DNA from: Pseudomonas sp. K2I15
GTDB taxonomy: Bacteria; Pseudomonadota; Gammaproteobacteria; Pseudomonadales; Pseudomonadaceae
Length of the DNA: 64,000 nt
Direction of reading: 5' to 3'
Assembly: GCF_002204795.1 (NCBI RefSeq)
Contig: NZ_NIXO01000008.1
Coordinates: 1-64,000, forward strand
A model generated the notes under the pieces. The model made no database searches, was not told the DNA's origin, and saw only the letters and a list, made by a program, of their open reading frames with translations. Numbering within the stretch: the stretch's first letter is position 1; the number at the start of each line of letters is the position of its first letter. Positions 21,595 to 31,387 of the stretch are shown here, piece after piece. The translations under genes and the position numbers were made by a program.

Positions 21595-22596
21595 TTACTG
21601 CCCGGCGATTTGCGCTTTGGTATAGAACCCGTCTTCTTCCAGCACGTTGACGTTGTCTTTGGTCAACGCAGTCGGCTTGAGCAGGATGCTCGAGACCTGT
21701 TTGCTGCCGTTGTCGTACTGCGAGTTGTAGGCCGGTTTCTCGTCACGCACCAACTGCACCGAGAGCTTGGCCGCCTCGGACGCCAGCAGTTTGAGCGGCT
21801 TGTAGACGGTCATGGTCTGGGTGCCGGCGATCACGCGCTTGATCGCGGCGAGGTCGGCGTCTTGCCCCGAGACCGGCACCTTGCCCGCCAGTTTTTGTGC
21901 CGCCAGGGCCTGGATCGCGCCGCCGGCGGTGGCGTCGTTGGAGGCGACAATGCCGTCGATTTTGTTGCTGTTGGCGGTCAGGGCGTTTTCGACAATGCTC
22001 AGGGCTTCGGTGGGGTTCCATTCCTTGACCCATTGCTGGCCGACAATCTTGATGTCGCCCTTGTCGATCGAAGGCTGCAGCACCTTCATCTGGCCCTGGC
22101 GCAGGATCTTCGCGTTGTTGTCGGTAGGTGCGCCGCCGAGCAGGAAGTAATTGCCTTTAGGCTGCGCGTTCAACACGCCCTGGGCCTGCATCTCGCCGAC
22201 CTTTTCGTTATCGAAGGAGATGTAGGCATCGATATCGGCATTCAGAATCAGCCGGTCGTAGGACAGCACTTTCACCCCGGCTTTCTTGGCCTCGGCGACC
22301 ACGTTGTTCAGCACCGTGGCGTTGAACGGCACGATCACAATCACATCGACGCCCCGGGAGATCAGGTTTTCAATCTGCGAGATCTGCCGCTGTTCATTGG
22401 CATCCGCCGATTGCACATAGACCTTGGCGCCCAGTTGCTCGGCAGCGGCGGTGAAGTAATCACGGTCGCGGGCCCAGCGTTCAAGGCGCAGGTCGTCGAT
22501 GGAAAAGCCGATTTTCGGATGAGCCGCATCGGCCATGACCGAATTGGAAAGCAGTGCCAGAACGCTGGTGAATAAGACAGTTTTCAGGTGTTTCAT
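21595..22596 (-). CDS. xylF: D-xylose-binding periplasmic protein XylF
   Basis: The 333-residue periplasmic binding protein has a signal peptide (MKHLKTVLFTSVLALLSNSVMA). The mature domain opens with KIGFSIDDLRLERWARDRDY, the xylose-binding subgroup signature containing the Arg residues that contact the sugar. Later segments DVIVIVPFNATVLNNVV and GIVASNDATAGGAIQAL fit type I periplasmic binding proteins. It lies 81 bp downstream of xylA and 79 bp upstream of xylG. Confidence 0.97.
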   Translation of the reverse strand: MKHLKTVLFTSVLALLSNSVMADAAHPKIGFSIDDLRLERWARDRDYFTAAAEQLGAKVYVQSADANEQRQISQIENLISRGVDVIVIVPFNATVLNNVVAEAKKAGVKVLSYDRLILNADIDAYISFDNEKVGEMQAQGVLNAQPKGNYFLLGGAPTDNNAKILRQGQMKVLQPSIDKGDIKIVGQQWVKEWNPTEALSIVENALTANSNKIDGIVASNDATAGGAIQALAAQKLAGKVPVSGQDADLAAIKRVIAGTQTMTVYKPLKLLASEAAKLSVQLVRDEKPAYNSQYDNGSKQVSSILLKPTALTKDNVNVLEEDGFYTKAQIAGQ

Positions 22597-22677
22597 GATG
22601 GTGAGTCCCTTTTATTGTTGTTTAGACGCACTTCTGGACCTGGAACGTGTTGCGCACGAAACGCTAGAGCGTAGCGG

Positions 22678-23994
22678 TCATGGGTAGATAAAGCGATTTA
22701 CCACGCCTTCGAGCATTTCCTGGCGGCCACTCACGGCTTTTGGGTTGAGTTCATGGCTGAAGGCATGCTCGGCCAGCGACTCCAGGCTGAAGTCGCCGCC
22801 GAGCACGGCACGCCCGAACGATTGGTCCCAGCCGGCATAACGCTGGGCCTTGAACTGCTCGAGCGCGTCGTTCTGCACCATGGCCGCCGCGCGTTCCAGG
22901 GACAGCGCCAGCACATCCATCGCCGCCACGTGGCCATGGAACAGGTCCACTTCATCGAGGCTTTGGCGGCGCACCTTGGAGTCGAAGTTGTAGCCGCCGC
23001 CTTTGAAACCGCCGGCCTTGAGTACCTCGTAGGTAACGAGTGTCAGTTCCTCGACGCTGTTGGGGAACTGGTCGGTGTCCCAGCCGTTCTGTGGGTCGCC
23101 ACGGTTGGCGTCGATACTGCCGAAAATGCCCAGGGAGGCGGCGGTGGCGATTTCATGGTGAAAGCTGTGGCCAGCGAGGGTGGCGTGGTTGGCCTCGATG
23201 TTGACCTTGATCTCTTTCTCCAGGCCGAACTGGTGCAGGAAGCCAAACACGGTGGCGGTGTCGTAGTCGTATTGGTGCTTGGTGGGCTCCTGTGGCTTGG
23301 GCTCGATAAACAGCTCGCCGGTGAAGCCGATTTTGTATTTGTGCTCGACCACCATGCGCATGAAGCGCCCGAGTTGCTCGCGCTCGCGCTTGAGGTCGGT
23401 GTTGAGCAGCGTCTCGTAGCCTTCGCGGCCGCCCCACAGTACATAGCTGGAACCCTTGAGGCGGTGGGTGGCGTTCATCGCGCTGAACACCTGGGCCGCC
23501 GCATAGGCAAACACCTCGGGGTTGGGATTGCTCGCGGCACCGGCGGCAAAACGCGGGTTGCTGAAGCAGTTGGCGGTGCCCCACAGCAATTGGATGCCGG
23601 TCTCTTCCTGATGGCGTTCGAGTTCGTCGACCATCTGCGCGAAGTGGTTGCGGTACTCCGCCAGGCTGGTGCCTTCGGGGGCAACGTCGGTGTCGTGAAA
23701 GCTGTAGTAGTCGATGCCCAGCTTGGAGAAAAACTCGAACGCCGCTTCTGCCTTGCCGCGCGCCACCTGCAGTGCTTCCCCCGGTTGCTGCCAGGGCCGC
23801 TGGAAGGTGCCGGCGCCGAACATGTCACTGCCGGGCCAGACGAAGTTGTGCCAGTAACACGCAGCCATGCGCAGGTGCTCACGCATCGGTTTGCCGAGGA
23901 TCAGTTTGTTCGCATCGTAGTGCCGGAAGGCCAGGGGAGAGTCGCTATTAGGGCCTTCGTAGAGGATTTTATCGACAGCGGGAAAGTAGGGCAT
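22678..23994 (-). CDS. xylA: Xylose isomerase
   Basis: The 438-residue TIM-barrel enzyme converts D-xylose to D-xylulose. Catalytic residues visible are His100 and Asp103 in [12 protein letters not shown], the metal-binding Glu in [17 protein letters not shown], and [17 protein letters not shown]. The segment [17 protein letters not shown] is diagnostic. A long upstream in-frame extension exists, but [10 protein letters not shown] is the family start. First gene of the xylAFGH operon, divergent from xylR. Xylulokinase is not in the window; in P. fluorescens the kinase lies with the mannitol genes. Confidence 0.98.
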   Translation of the reverse strand: MPYFPAVDKILYEGPNSDSPLAFRHYDANKLILGKPMREHLRMAACYWHNFVWPGSDMFGAGTFQRPWQQPGEALQVARGKAEAAFEFFSKLGIDYYSFHDTDVAPEGTSLAEYRNHFAQMVDELERHQEETGIQLLWGTANCFSNPRFAAGAASNPNPEVFAYAAAQVFSAMNATHRLKGSSYVLWGGREGYETLLNTDLKREREQLGRFMRMVVEHKYKIGFTGELFIEPKPQEPTKHQYDYDTATVFGFLHQFGLEKEIKVNIEANHATLAGHSFHHEIATAASLGIFGSIDANRGDPQNGWDTDQFPNSVEELTLVTYEVLKAGGFKGGGYNFDSKVRRQSLDEVDLFHGHVAAMDVLALSLERAAAMVQNDALEQFKAQRYAGWDQSFGRAVLGGDFSLESLAEHAFSHELNPKAVSGRQEMLEGVVNRFIYP

Positions 23995-24147
23995 CGCCAG
24001 ATCCTTGTTGTTATGAATGCACGTTAACCTTGCCTCGATACTAGCAACGCCCTCCGGCCAACCGATTATGAAAATCACCAGAGCGGGGTTCGATTTTGAG
24101 TAGCTTTGCGCGCATAGTTGGCCAACACCTCGCAAGGAGCCGCCCTC

Positions 24148-25359
24148 GTGAAAACTGTCCCGCCTGTGCACCGGATTGCCCTGCTGTTCAACGGCAACAA
24201 GATCTACGATCGCGGCATCATCACCGGGATCGGCAACTACCTGAGCAGCACGCGGGTGTCGTGGGATTTGTTTCTGGAGGAGGATTTCGTTTGCCGGCTC
24301 AAGGGCATCGAGCGCTGGCACGGCGACGGGATCATTGCCGACTTCGACGACCCGGCAATGGGTCCGGCCTTGGCGGGTGTGCATTTGCCGGTGGTGGCGG
24401 TGGGCGGGTCTTACGAAGATGAGCAGGCTTACCCACGGCATATTCCGTATGTGGCCACCGACAATTTCGCCCTGATCAAGCTGGCCTATGAGCACCTGAT
24501 CGAAGCCGGGCTGACGCGCTTTGCCTGTTTCAGCCTGCCGCAAGCGGATATCAACCGCTGGGCCCAGGAGCGCGAAAAAGCCTTCCGCCGTCTGCTGGAG
24601 CGCGATGGCCTGCCGGTGGAGGTGTATCGCGGGCTGGGCACCAGCGCACCGCTGTGGGATTCGGCGGTGGAACAGCAGATCGCCTGGCTGCACAGCCTGC
24701 CTAAGCCGATCGGCATCATCGCGGTCAGCGACGCCCGCGCCCGCCAGTTACTGCAAGCCTGCCTCACCGCCGGCATCCCGGTGCCGGAGCAAGTTGCACT
24801 GATTGGCATCGACAACGACCCGTTGACCCGCACCCTGACCCGCGTGCCCCTCAGTTCGGTGATCCAGGGCACCGAGAAAATGGGCCGCACCGCCGCGCGC
24901 CTGCTGCACCAGATGTTGCACGGCATGCCCTCGGCAGGCAGCCAGATATTGGTGCCGCCGGAAGCGGTCAACGTGCAGACCTCAAGCCTGCACCAACCCC
25001 TGGGCCACCCCTACGTGATGCAGGCGCTGCACTTCATTCGCCAATACGCCTGCCAGGGCATCAAGACCGCGCAGGTCGCCAACTACGTCGGCGTTTCGCG
25101 CTCGTCCCTGGAAGCGCACTTTCGCAGCGAACTGAACCGCAGCGTCCACGACGAAATCCTGCGCTTCAAACTCGCGGCTGCGGTTGCCAGCCTGGAAAAT
25201 ACCGGCGCGGCGATTGCGGATATTGCCTACGACTGCGGGTTCAAATCCGCGCAGTACCTGCACACGGTGTTCAAGCGTGAGTTCGGGTGCACGCCGAGGG
25301 AGTATCAGGTGGGGCAGGTTGAACGCGATTCAAACGATGTCATTTCTTTGTCGCCTTGA
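24148..25359 (+). CDS. xylR: XylR, AraC-type xylose-responsive activator
   Basis: The 403-residue regulator has an N-terminal LacI-like periplasmic-binding domain for xylose ([20 protein letters not shown]). A C-terminal AraC helix-turn-helix pair follows (about 295-395, including [20 protein letters not shown] and [20 protein letters not shown]). The GTG start is preferred because AAGGAG lies 9 bp upstream; a TTG ten codons earlier has no ribosome site. It diverges from xylA across ~150 bp, which should contain the operators. By analogy with E. coli XylR it activates the operon. Confidence 0.95.
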   Translation: MKTVPPVHRIALLFNGNKIYDRGIITGIGNYLSSTRVSWDLFLEEDFVCRLKGIERWHGDGIIADFDDPAMGPALAGVHLPVVAVGGSYEDEQAYPRHIPYVATDNFALIKLAYEHLIEAGLTRFACFSLPQADINRWAQEREKAFRRLLERDGLPVEVYRGLGTSAPLWDSAVEQQIAWLHSLPKPIGIIAVSDARARQLLQACLTAGIPVPEQVALIGIDNDPLTRTLTRVPLSSVIQGTEKMGRTAARLLHQMLHGMPSAGSQILVPPEAVNVQTSSLHQPLGHPYVMQALHFIRQYACQGIKTAQVANYVGVSRSSLEAHFRSELNRSVHDEILRFKLAAAVASLENTGAAIADIAYDCGFKSAQYLHTVFKREFGCTPREYQVGQVERDSNDVISLSP

Positions 25360-25413
25360 CTCCCTACGTTGTCTTGAGTCTCGCTCCAGAACCTCAAGGG
25401 ATTGAATAGCCTT

Positions 25414-27564
25414 ATGCCCACTCTTACACGCAGGACGCTGCTGCAGGCAGCCGCCATCGGATCAGCCTACACCCTGTTGCCCGACTCCATTCGCCAGGCC
25501 CTGGCGATCCCCGCCAACAATCGCACCGGCACGATCATGGACGTCGAGCATGTGGTGATCCTGATGCAGGAAAACCGCTCATTCGATCACTACTTCGGCA
25601 CCTTGCCCGGTGTGCGCGGGTTCAGTGACCGCTTCACCATTCCGCTGGCTGGCGGGCACCGGGTGTGGGAGCAGCAGGGCGTCGGGCGCAGGATTTTGCC
25701 TTATCACCTCGACAGTTCCCGTGGTAACGCGCAGCGGGTCAGCGGCACGCCCCATTCCTGGGTCGACGAGCACGCTGCCTGGGGCAGTGGCCGGATGAAT
25801 GCCTGGCCGACGTTCAAGACGCCCACCTCGATGGGTTACTACCGCGAGCAGGAGGTGCCGTTCCAGTTCGCCCTCGCCAACACCTTTACCTTGTGCGATG
25901 CGTACCATTGTTCGGTGCACGCCGGCACCAATCCCAATCGGCTGTTCCACTGGACCGGCACTAACGGCCCGACCGGTGCCAACGTTGCGGCGGTGGTCAA
26001 CGAGTGGGACGGCCCCGGTGCGGTGGGCGTGGGCTACACCTGGAAAACCTACCCCGAGCGCTTGGAAGAGGCGGGCGTGAGCTGGAAGGTTTACCAGTTT
26101 TTGCCGGATAACTTCGGCGATAACCCCTTGGCCGGTTTTCGCCAGTTTCGTGCGGCCAGCGTCGCGGCCGGCAACCCCGCAGAACCACCGAAAGACTTCA
26201 AAGACTTTGTGCCTTACAGCGACCAACTGAATGCCCGCGTGCCATTGTACAAAGGTAACGGCAACACACTGCCGGCCGTCAGCGGCAGCCACCTGGAGGC
26301 GATCATCCAGGGCTTTCGCAACGACGTGAATGATGGGCGCCTGCCCCAGGTCAGCTGGCTGGTGGCACCGGCCGATTACTCCGAACACCCCGGGCCTTCC
26401 AGCCCGGTGCAGGGCGGTTGGTTCACCCAGGAAATTCTCAAGGCGTTGACCGCCAACCCGGACGTCTGGAGCAAGACCGTGCTGCTGGTCAACTACGATG
26501 AGAACGATGGTTTCTTTGACCATGTGCCGTCGCCATCGGCCCCGTCAAAACGCTTGGACGGCAGCTTTGCCGGCAAGTCCACGGTGAAGTTCGACAGCGA
26601 GATGTTCACCCATCCGGCACCACCCGGTTCGAGCCAGCAACCCGCGCCTGACGGTGGCGTGTACGGGCCCGGCCCACGGGTGCCGATGCTGGTGCTGTCG
26701 CCGTGGAGCCGTGGCGGTTGGGTCAACTCCCAGGCGTTTGATCACACCTCGGTGCTGCAATTTCTGGAGAAGCGCTTCCACGTGCGCGAGCCCAATATCA
26801 GCGCGTGGCGCCGCGCCGTATGCGGCGACCTCACCTCGGCCTTCAACTTCGTCAACCCCAACACCGAAACCCTGCCGCCGCTGCACACCCTCAGCCGCCA
26901 GGCCGCCGACTCGCTGCGCCAACACCAGGAGCAACTGCCTCAGGTCGCCCTGCCAACCGTGGGCCAGCAACAGGCGCCGTTCCAGGCGCGAATGGCGCGG
27001 CCGTCCCGGGCGTTGCCTTACCAGTTGAACGTCGAGGGTTCGGTTGACCGGCGCGCCAGTTCAGTGAGCCTGGACCTCTTTAACAAGGGTGAACAAGGCG
27101 TGGTGTTCCACGTCTACGACCGCCTGCACCTGGACGAAATACCGCGTCGCTACACCGTCGAAGCGGGCAAGCACCTCAGCGACACTTGGCAAGTGACGGG
27201 AGCCTACAAGCTCTGGCTATTGGGGCCGAATGGCTTCCACCGTTCGTTCAAGGGGCACCTACAGCGTCGCGAGCCGGAGTTATCCCTGGCGTATCACGGC
27301 GATACGTTGCTGCTGACCCTGGTCAACCCCGGCAAGCGTGCCGCCTCGGTGACCATCGAGCGTTGCCCTTACACCAAGCAGGGGCCCTGGCTGCTTGACA
27401 TTGCGGGCGGCAGTACCGTGCAGCGCACGTTCTCCTGCCAGCCCAATGGTGGCTGGTACGACTTCAAAATACGCGATGAACACGGTTGGGTACGGCGGGT
27501 GGCGGGGCGGATCGAGACCGGGGCGCACAGCATCAGCGATCCGTTGATGGGTAAGCGCGGGTAA
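25414..27564 (+). CDS. Secreted phosphocholine-specific phospholipase C
   Basis: The ~716-residue enzyme belongs to the PlcH/PlcN-type (acid-phosphatase superfamily) phospholipases that split phosphatidylcholine. A twin-arginine signal (TRRTLLQAAAIGSAYTLLP) indicates Tat export. The catalytic nucleophile region is DVEHVVILMQENRSFDHYFG; further ligands lie in VHAGTNPNRLFHWTG and LLVNYDENDGFFDHVPSPSA. Two C-terminal beta domains (about 520-715) fit the family. A TTG four codons upstream is an alternative start. It is too divergent to label plcH or plcN, and no PlcR chaperone gene follows. Confidence 0.9.
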   Translation: MPTLTRRTLLQAAAIGSAYTLLPDSIRQALAIPANNRTGTIMDVEHVVILMQENRSFDHYFGTLPGVRGFSDRFTIPLAGGHRVWEQQGVGRRILPYHLDSSRGNAQRVSGTPHSWVDEHAAWGSGRMNAWPTFKTPTSMGYYREQEVPFQFALANTFTLCDAYHCSVHAGTNPNRLFHWTGTNGPTGANVAAVVNEWDGPGAVGVGYTWKTYPERLEEAGVSWKVYQFLPDNFGDNPLAGFRQFRAASVAAGNPAEPPKDFKDFVPYSDQLNARVPLYKGNGNTLPAVSGSHLEAIIQGFRNDVNDGRLPQVSWLVAPADYSEHPGPSSPVQGGWFTQEILKALTANPDVWSKTVLLVNYDENDGFFDHVPSPSAPSKRLDGSFAGKSTVKFDSEMFTHPAPPGSSQQPAPDGGVYGPGPRVPMLVLSPWSRGGWVNSQAFDHTSVLQFLEKRFHVREPNISAWRRAVCGDLTSAFNFVNPNTETLPPLHTLSRQAADSLRQHQEQLPQVALPTVGQQQAPFQARMARPSRALPYQLNVEGSVDRRASSVSLDLFNKGEQGVVFHVYDRLHLDEIPRRYTVEAGKHLSDTWQVTGAYKLWLLGPNGFHRSFKGHLQRREPELSLAYHGDTLLLTLVNPGKRAASVTIERCPYTKQGPWLLDIAGGSTVQRTFSCQPNGGWYDFKIRDEHGWVRRVAGRIETGAHSISDPLMGKRG

Positions 27565-27682
27565 CGGCTTGGTTCAGGTGCCGGGGGGTGAACGCCTGCA
27601 CGGTCAAATAAGGAACCAGATGGGAACTCTCACCCTTAGGGTGATATCATTTGGCCACTCATTTGAACGTAAAAGGGATTTT

Positions 27683-28054
27683 ATGCACGCGTTTCTTTCC
27701 AAAACCTTCGGCGGCCTCACGGCTCGGTATTACATCCGACAGTTTCTGTTTGGCTTGATGTTCAGCGTCGCCATCATTTGGAGCCTCGCCCATTCCAAAA
27801 CCGGGCTTTCGGGCAAATGGGGTGTGGTGGTGTTCTCCGTCGTGTGCAGTTTGTTGTATCCGTATGCACGCTTCGTCTATGAGAGCGTGGTGGGTTACGT
27901 CATGGGCGAAAACGTGTTTTACGTGCCCGCCATACCCATGCTGCTGGTCAAGCTGTTCACCATGGTGATGTGCTGGAGCATGGCGCTGTTTATCGCCCCG
28001 GTGGGTTTGATTTACCTGTATTTCCATCACAGCCGCGCAGCAGTGCTTGATTGA
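27683..28054 (+). CDS. Small inner-membrane protein of unknown function
   Basis: The 123-residue protein begins MHAFLSKTFGGLTARYYIRQ and has three hydrophobic stretches (FLFGLMFSVAIIWSL; WGVVVFSVVCSLLYPYARF; LLVKLFTMVMCWSMALFIAP), so it is a polytopic membrane protein. I do not recognise a domain. Immediately upstream is a small palindrome CACCCTTAGGGTG (27628-27640) that could be an operator. A longer upstream in-frame extension has no ribosome site; AAAGGG precedes the chosen ATG. Confidence 0.7.
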   Translation: MHAFLSKTFGGLTARYYIRQFLFGLMFSVAIIWSLAHSKTGLSGKWGVVVFSVVCSLLYPYARFVYESVVGYVMGENVFYVPAIPMLLVKLFTMVMCWSMALFIAPVGLIYLYFHHSRAAVLD

Positions 28055-28134
28055 TTTCACCGAGTCGACGCCTTTAACGGGCGCTTGGCTTATGCCGGGC
28101 GCAAGCAACCCGGCATCTTGAAAAGAGTCTTTCC

Positions 28135-28701
28135 GTGAGCGAAGTGATCACCAGCGTGTTACATCAGGCAGCACAGAATTTTGCTGCCAGCCTGGACGAA
28201 TTTTACCCGTCCTACGGCAGCAACGGCCTCAATGAGCGCAACCTTACCTACCAGATGTCCAAGGCATTTGAGGCGCGAAGCAATGCTCATGCCTTTATGG
28301 AAGTGCCGTTTCTCAACCCGGTGACCGAGCGCTACGAATTCCGTATCGATTGCATGTTGTTCGACCCCACTACCGTTGCTTTCGTTGAGTGCAAGCGGCT
28401 CTACAGCCCGGAAAAGGCGGAACAACTGCGCCTTGATTTCCATCGGATGAGCGCAATGAACCTGGCGCCACTGATGGAGAAATTCACCCGCGCTGAAACC
28501 GGCGAACGAAGCGTATATCGCGTCATGCTGGCGGAGACTTGGCAAAAAGCTACCGTGGACTGGTGGACAGCCAAGGACAGCAGCCGCAGTTGGGACAATG
28601 AATGGCTGCCGGATGAGCGGGGCGTGTTTGAGGTCAAGACATTCGAGAATGGCAACACGTTGTATTGGCTGTTTGCCTATGAGTTGTTGGAGCTTGCTTG
28701 A
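28135..28701 (+). CDS. Orphan protein with PD-(D/E)xK nuclease-like pattern
   Basis: The 188-residue cytosolic protein starts with GTG. Residues Glu34, Asp72 (EFRIDCMLFD), Glu85 and Lys87 (VAFVECKRLY) are spaced like the E...D...ExK core of PD-(D/E)xK phosphodiesterases: the hydrophobic strand with Asp, a ~12-residue gap, then a hydrophobic strand with ExK. I do not recognise a named family, and the fold is inferred from this pattern only. Neighbours (a membrane protein and an oppositely oriented membrane protein) give no clue. It is not in a recognisable restriction or toxin module. Confidence 0.65.
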   Translation: MSEVITSVLHQAAQNFAASLDEFYPSYGSNGLNERNLTYQMSKAFEARSNAHAFMEVPFLNPVTERYEFRIDCMLFDPTTVAFVECKRLYSPEKAEQLRLDFHRMSAMNLAPLMEKFTRAETGERSVYRVMLAETWQKATVDWWTAKDSSRSWDNEWLPDERGVFEVKTFENGNTLYWLFAYELLELA

Positions 28702-28727
28702 TCGCCATGGCTTGAAGCGTTGGCCTG

Positions 28728-29057
28728 CTAGCCATTGACCTGCACTGCGAGCAGCGCGCGCTCTTTGGTCAGCGGGTTCATGACACCTGGGCCACCGCCG
28801 CAATGAAGGTACAAAAAGTAGTGGTCTTTGTGGTCGTGCAGGATCCGGTAAGTCTCGGGCGGCCTGCGCGTACCACGGGAAAGGTTTCGGTCCACAAGCA
28901 GCTCGTAGGTCTCGATGTGCAGGTGTTGCAGGGCGGCTTCAAAGTCGGCTTTGACTTTTTGCTTCCATCGCCGGACCCGGAGAGCTTGCAAGAGGGCTGC
29001 GAGCAAAATTAACAGCACCAGGCCGACAAGTGCGACGGGTTTTATTCCCTGTTCCAT
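28728..29057 (-). CDS. Small membrane-anchored hypothetical protein
   Basis: The 109-residue protein begins MEQGIKPVALVGLVLLILLA, a single N-terminal transmembrane helix, followed by a basic segment (RVRRWKQKVK) and a cytoplasmic alpha/beta-looking domain ending KERALLAVQVNG. I do not recognise the family. It is convergent with the 28135 gene, 26 bp away. Confidence 0.65.
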   Translation of the reverse strand: MEQGIKPVALVGLVLLILLAALLQALRVRRWKQKVKADFEAALQHLHIETYELLVDRNLSRGTRRPPETYRILHDHKDHYFLYLHCGGGPGVMNPLTKERALLAVQVNG

Positions 29058-29196
29058 GGGGCGGCTCCGTGTCCTGTGAAATTTCGTAAGCCCTTTCCCT
29101 GTTTACTGTAGGAGCAGGGCTATCCATCTACGCAGTGCTTGAAACAAAAACCACGCGGCCATAGCCTCACGCTTTTCCTGAAACTGAGGCCCTGCA

Positions 29197-29472
29197 TTGG
29201 GTAAGCGAAAAACGGTTTGGCCCACGGAGCGGGAAGTTCGACTGCGCTTTATCCTGCTGGCAATCATTGAAACCGCCTGTGATCGAGGCGTTCCCATCGA
29301 GCGACTGTTGCTCTCGTACATAGTGCTGCGCAACAAGCCGACCCAGGAGCAGCTTTGGGAGGCAATCAGCGACTGCGTGCTTCTTGATGAGATGCGAGGC
29401 TTTCGATTTGAACCCGGGTCGGAAGCCGATCAGTTGATGCGCAAACTCGGCGATGATGCCGTTCAGGTATGA
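29197..29472 (+). CDS. Small hypothetical helical protein
   Basis: The 91-residue frame starts at TTG with GAGG 8 bp upstream. It has a helical pattern (REVRLRFILLAIIETACDRG, PTQEQLWEAISDCVLLDEM) and good codon use. No family is recognised. A strong terminator 9 bp past the stop supports it as a transcribed gene. The start is uncertain because no ATG is available nearby. Confidence 0.55.
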   Translation: MGKRKTVWPTEREVRLRFILLAIIETACDRGVPIERLLLSYIVLRNKPTQEQLWEAISDCVLLDEMRGFRFEPGSEADQLMRKLGDDAVQV

Positions 29473-29481
29473 CGCTGCAAA

Positions 29482-29514
29482 AAGGGATTGGAACCTGAAC
29501 CGTTCCAATCCCTT
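29482..29514. terminator. Strong bidirectional terminator
   Basis: A 13-bp perfect stem AAGGGATTGGAAC/GTTCCAATCCCTT with a 7-nt loop lies between the convergent genes ending at 29472 and 29520. Confidence 0.85.
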
Positions 29515-29519
29515 CCTGT

Positions 29520-31235
29520 TTACTGCTTGCCAGCCACCAACACCGGCGTGCGCGGCGGCACCAGGCGCTTGCTCCCCGTCGACTCATACGCCGACGCCAA
29601 TCGCAGCAGCGCCGAATCATCATAAGCCCGGCCGGCAAAGGTCAGCCCCACCGGCATGCCGATATCCGCCATGACGCCCATCGGCACGGTCACCGTCGGC
29701 ACGCCCAGATGGCGGATGGCGAGGTTGCCGTTGGCCACCCACACACCGTTGCTCCAGGCGATGTCCGCCGACGCCGGGTTCACATCCGCATCCGCCGGGC
29801 CTACGTCGGCGACGGTCGGAAAGATCACCGCATCCAGCCCCAATTTATCCATCCAGTCTTCAAGGTCGATGCGCCGTGTTTGTTCCAGGCCGCGCAGGCC
29901 ATCGGGCACGGTGCTGATCTTGTTCCACGGTGTAATGCCGCGCTCGGCCATGCGCACGTATTCGTCCATGCCGGCGGCCAGGTCGTCTTCGCGGTTGGGC
30001 AGGGTGCCGGGGTCGTGGGGGAAGATTTTCGGGCCGTCGACGTCTGCCAGGCGGTTCAGCGTGGGGTCGTTGTTGGCGCGCAGAAAATCATCGAACGCCC
30101 AGGCCGACAGTTCCCACAATTCATCGTGGAGAAATTTCTTGGACACCAGGCCACGGGTAAACACTTTTGTGGCGCCCGGGCGGTCGCCTTCGCAGTTGGA
30201 GACCAGCGGGAAATCTACCTCTACCACTTCCGCGCCAGCCGCTTCGAGTGCCTTGCGCGCGGCTTCCCAGAGGTCGATCACTGAGGCGCGGGTCTTGATT
30301 GGCTGGCCGGTGGGGCCGCCGATTCCCGGGTCGTCGCTGGTGCCTGCTTGTGGGTCGGCGTTGATGTACATGCGCGGCACACCGAAGCGTTTGCCGGCGA
30401 GTGCATCGCCGGTCGCGGCCAGGGCGCCATAGGACTCGGGACGTACCGAGGCGACGCTGGGGATCGGCACCCAGGGTTGCATGCGCCACAGGTCGCCGCG
30501 TGTGTCAGGATCTTCCGCCACCACCACGTCGAGTACTTCAAGCAGGTCGGCCATGGTCCGGGCGTAAGGCACGACCACGTCCATGGTCGGGGTCAGCGGC
30601 CAGTTGCCGCGCACCGAGATCACGCCACGGGACGGGGTATAGGCGCACAGGCCATTGTTGGAGGCCGGGCCACGCCCACTGGACCAGGTTTCTTCCGCCA
30701 GGCCAAATGCCGCGAAGCTCGCCGCAGTGGCCGTGCCGGCGCCATTCGAGGAGCCTGAGGCGAACGGTGCGGTGAGGTAGTCGGCGTTGTACGGGCTCTC
30801 GGCCCGGCCATACACGCCGCGCTGCATGCCGCCGTTGGCCATCGGCGGCATATTGGTCTTGCCCAGGCAAATCGCACCGGTGGCGCGCAGGCGCTCGATG
30901 GTGAACGCATCGCGGTAAGCGGTCAGGTTCGCGAACGCCGGGCTGCCGGAGGCGGCGGTGAGGCCCTTGACCAGGTAACTGTCCTTGGCCGTATAGGGGA
31001 TGCCGTCGAGCGGCCCCAGGGTTGTGCCGCTGGCCCGGCGTGCATCGGATGCCCGGGCTTCCTCCAGCGCTTGCGGGTTGCGCACCACCACGGCGTTGAG
31101 AGCGGTGGTGGTGTTGGGTGTGTCGTAGGCGTCGATCCTGGCGAGGTAGGCCTCTACCAGCTCGACCGCCGTGGTCTGGCCGGACTCGAGCGCAGCGCGC
31201 AACTGGGCAATGGAAACTTCGGTTACTTCGATCAC
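29520..31235 (-). CDS. Amidase-signature family hydrolase (atypical)
   Basis: The 571-residue protein belongs to the amidase-signature family (Ser-cisSer-Lys). The catalytic Lys is Lys84 in LDGIPYTAKD, and the cis-Ser region is FASGSSNGAGTAT (about 159-170). The usual GxDxGGSxRxPA nucleophile motif reads AEETWSSGRGPA, with Ser186 in the nucleophile position but the two glycines replaced. The substrate is unknown. No signal peptide. It is monocistronic. Annotation as amidase is secure at family level; activity is less so because of the altered motif. Confidence 0.88.
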   Translation of the reverse strand: MIEVTEVSIAQLRAALESGQTTAVELVEAYLARIDAYDTPNTTTALNAVVVRNPQALEEARASDARRASGTTLGPLDGIPYTAKDSYLVKGLTAASGSPAFANLTAYRDAFTIERLRATGAICLGKTNMPPMANGGMQRGVYGRAESPYNADYLTAPFASGSSNGAGTATAASFAAFGLAEETWSSGRGPASNNGLCAYTPSRGVISVRGNWPLTPTMDVVVPYARTMADLLEVLDVVVAEDPDTRGDLWRMQPWVPIPSVASVRPESYGALAATGDALAGKRFGVPRMYINADPQAGTSDDPGIGGPTGQPIKTRASVIDLWEAARKALEAAGAEVVEVDFPLVSNCEGDRPGATKVFTRGLVSKKFLHDELWELSAWAFDDFLRANNDPTLNRLADVDGPKIFPHDPGTLPNREDDLAAGMDEYVRMAERGITPWNKISTVPDGLRGLEQTRRIDLEDWMDKLGLDAVIFPTVADVGPADADVNPASADIAWSNGVWVANGNLAIRHLGVPTVTVPMGVMADIGMPVGLTFAGRAYDDSALLRLASAYESTGSKRLVPPRTPVLVAGKQ

Positions 31236-31387
31236 GTGGTTATCGCCGGGTGTAGAAAAGGGGGAGGGCTTGAGTGCTGACTCAATCCATTCAGTGAAAG
31301 TAGCTTACTGATAGATTTTTCGTAGCGCCAGAGAATGGCATCCCTTACTGTGGCCCCTCACTTCCCTTATCGATAACGGTGCTGTTT

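Noticed and set aside
28093..28117. A terminator after the 27683 membrane protein gene
   Set aside because: An 8-bp stem (ATGCCGGG/CCCGGCAT) is present but no T run follows, so I did not list it.
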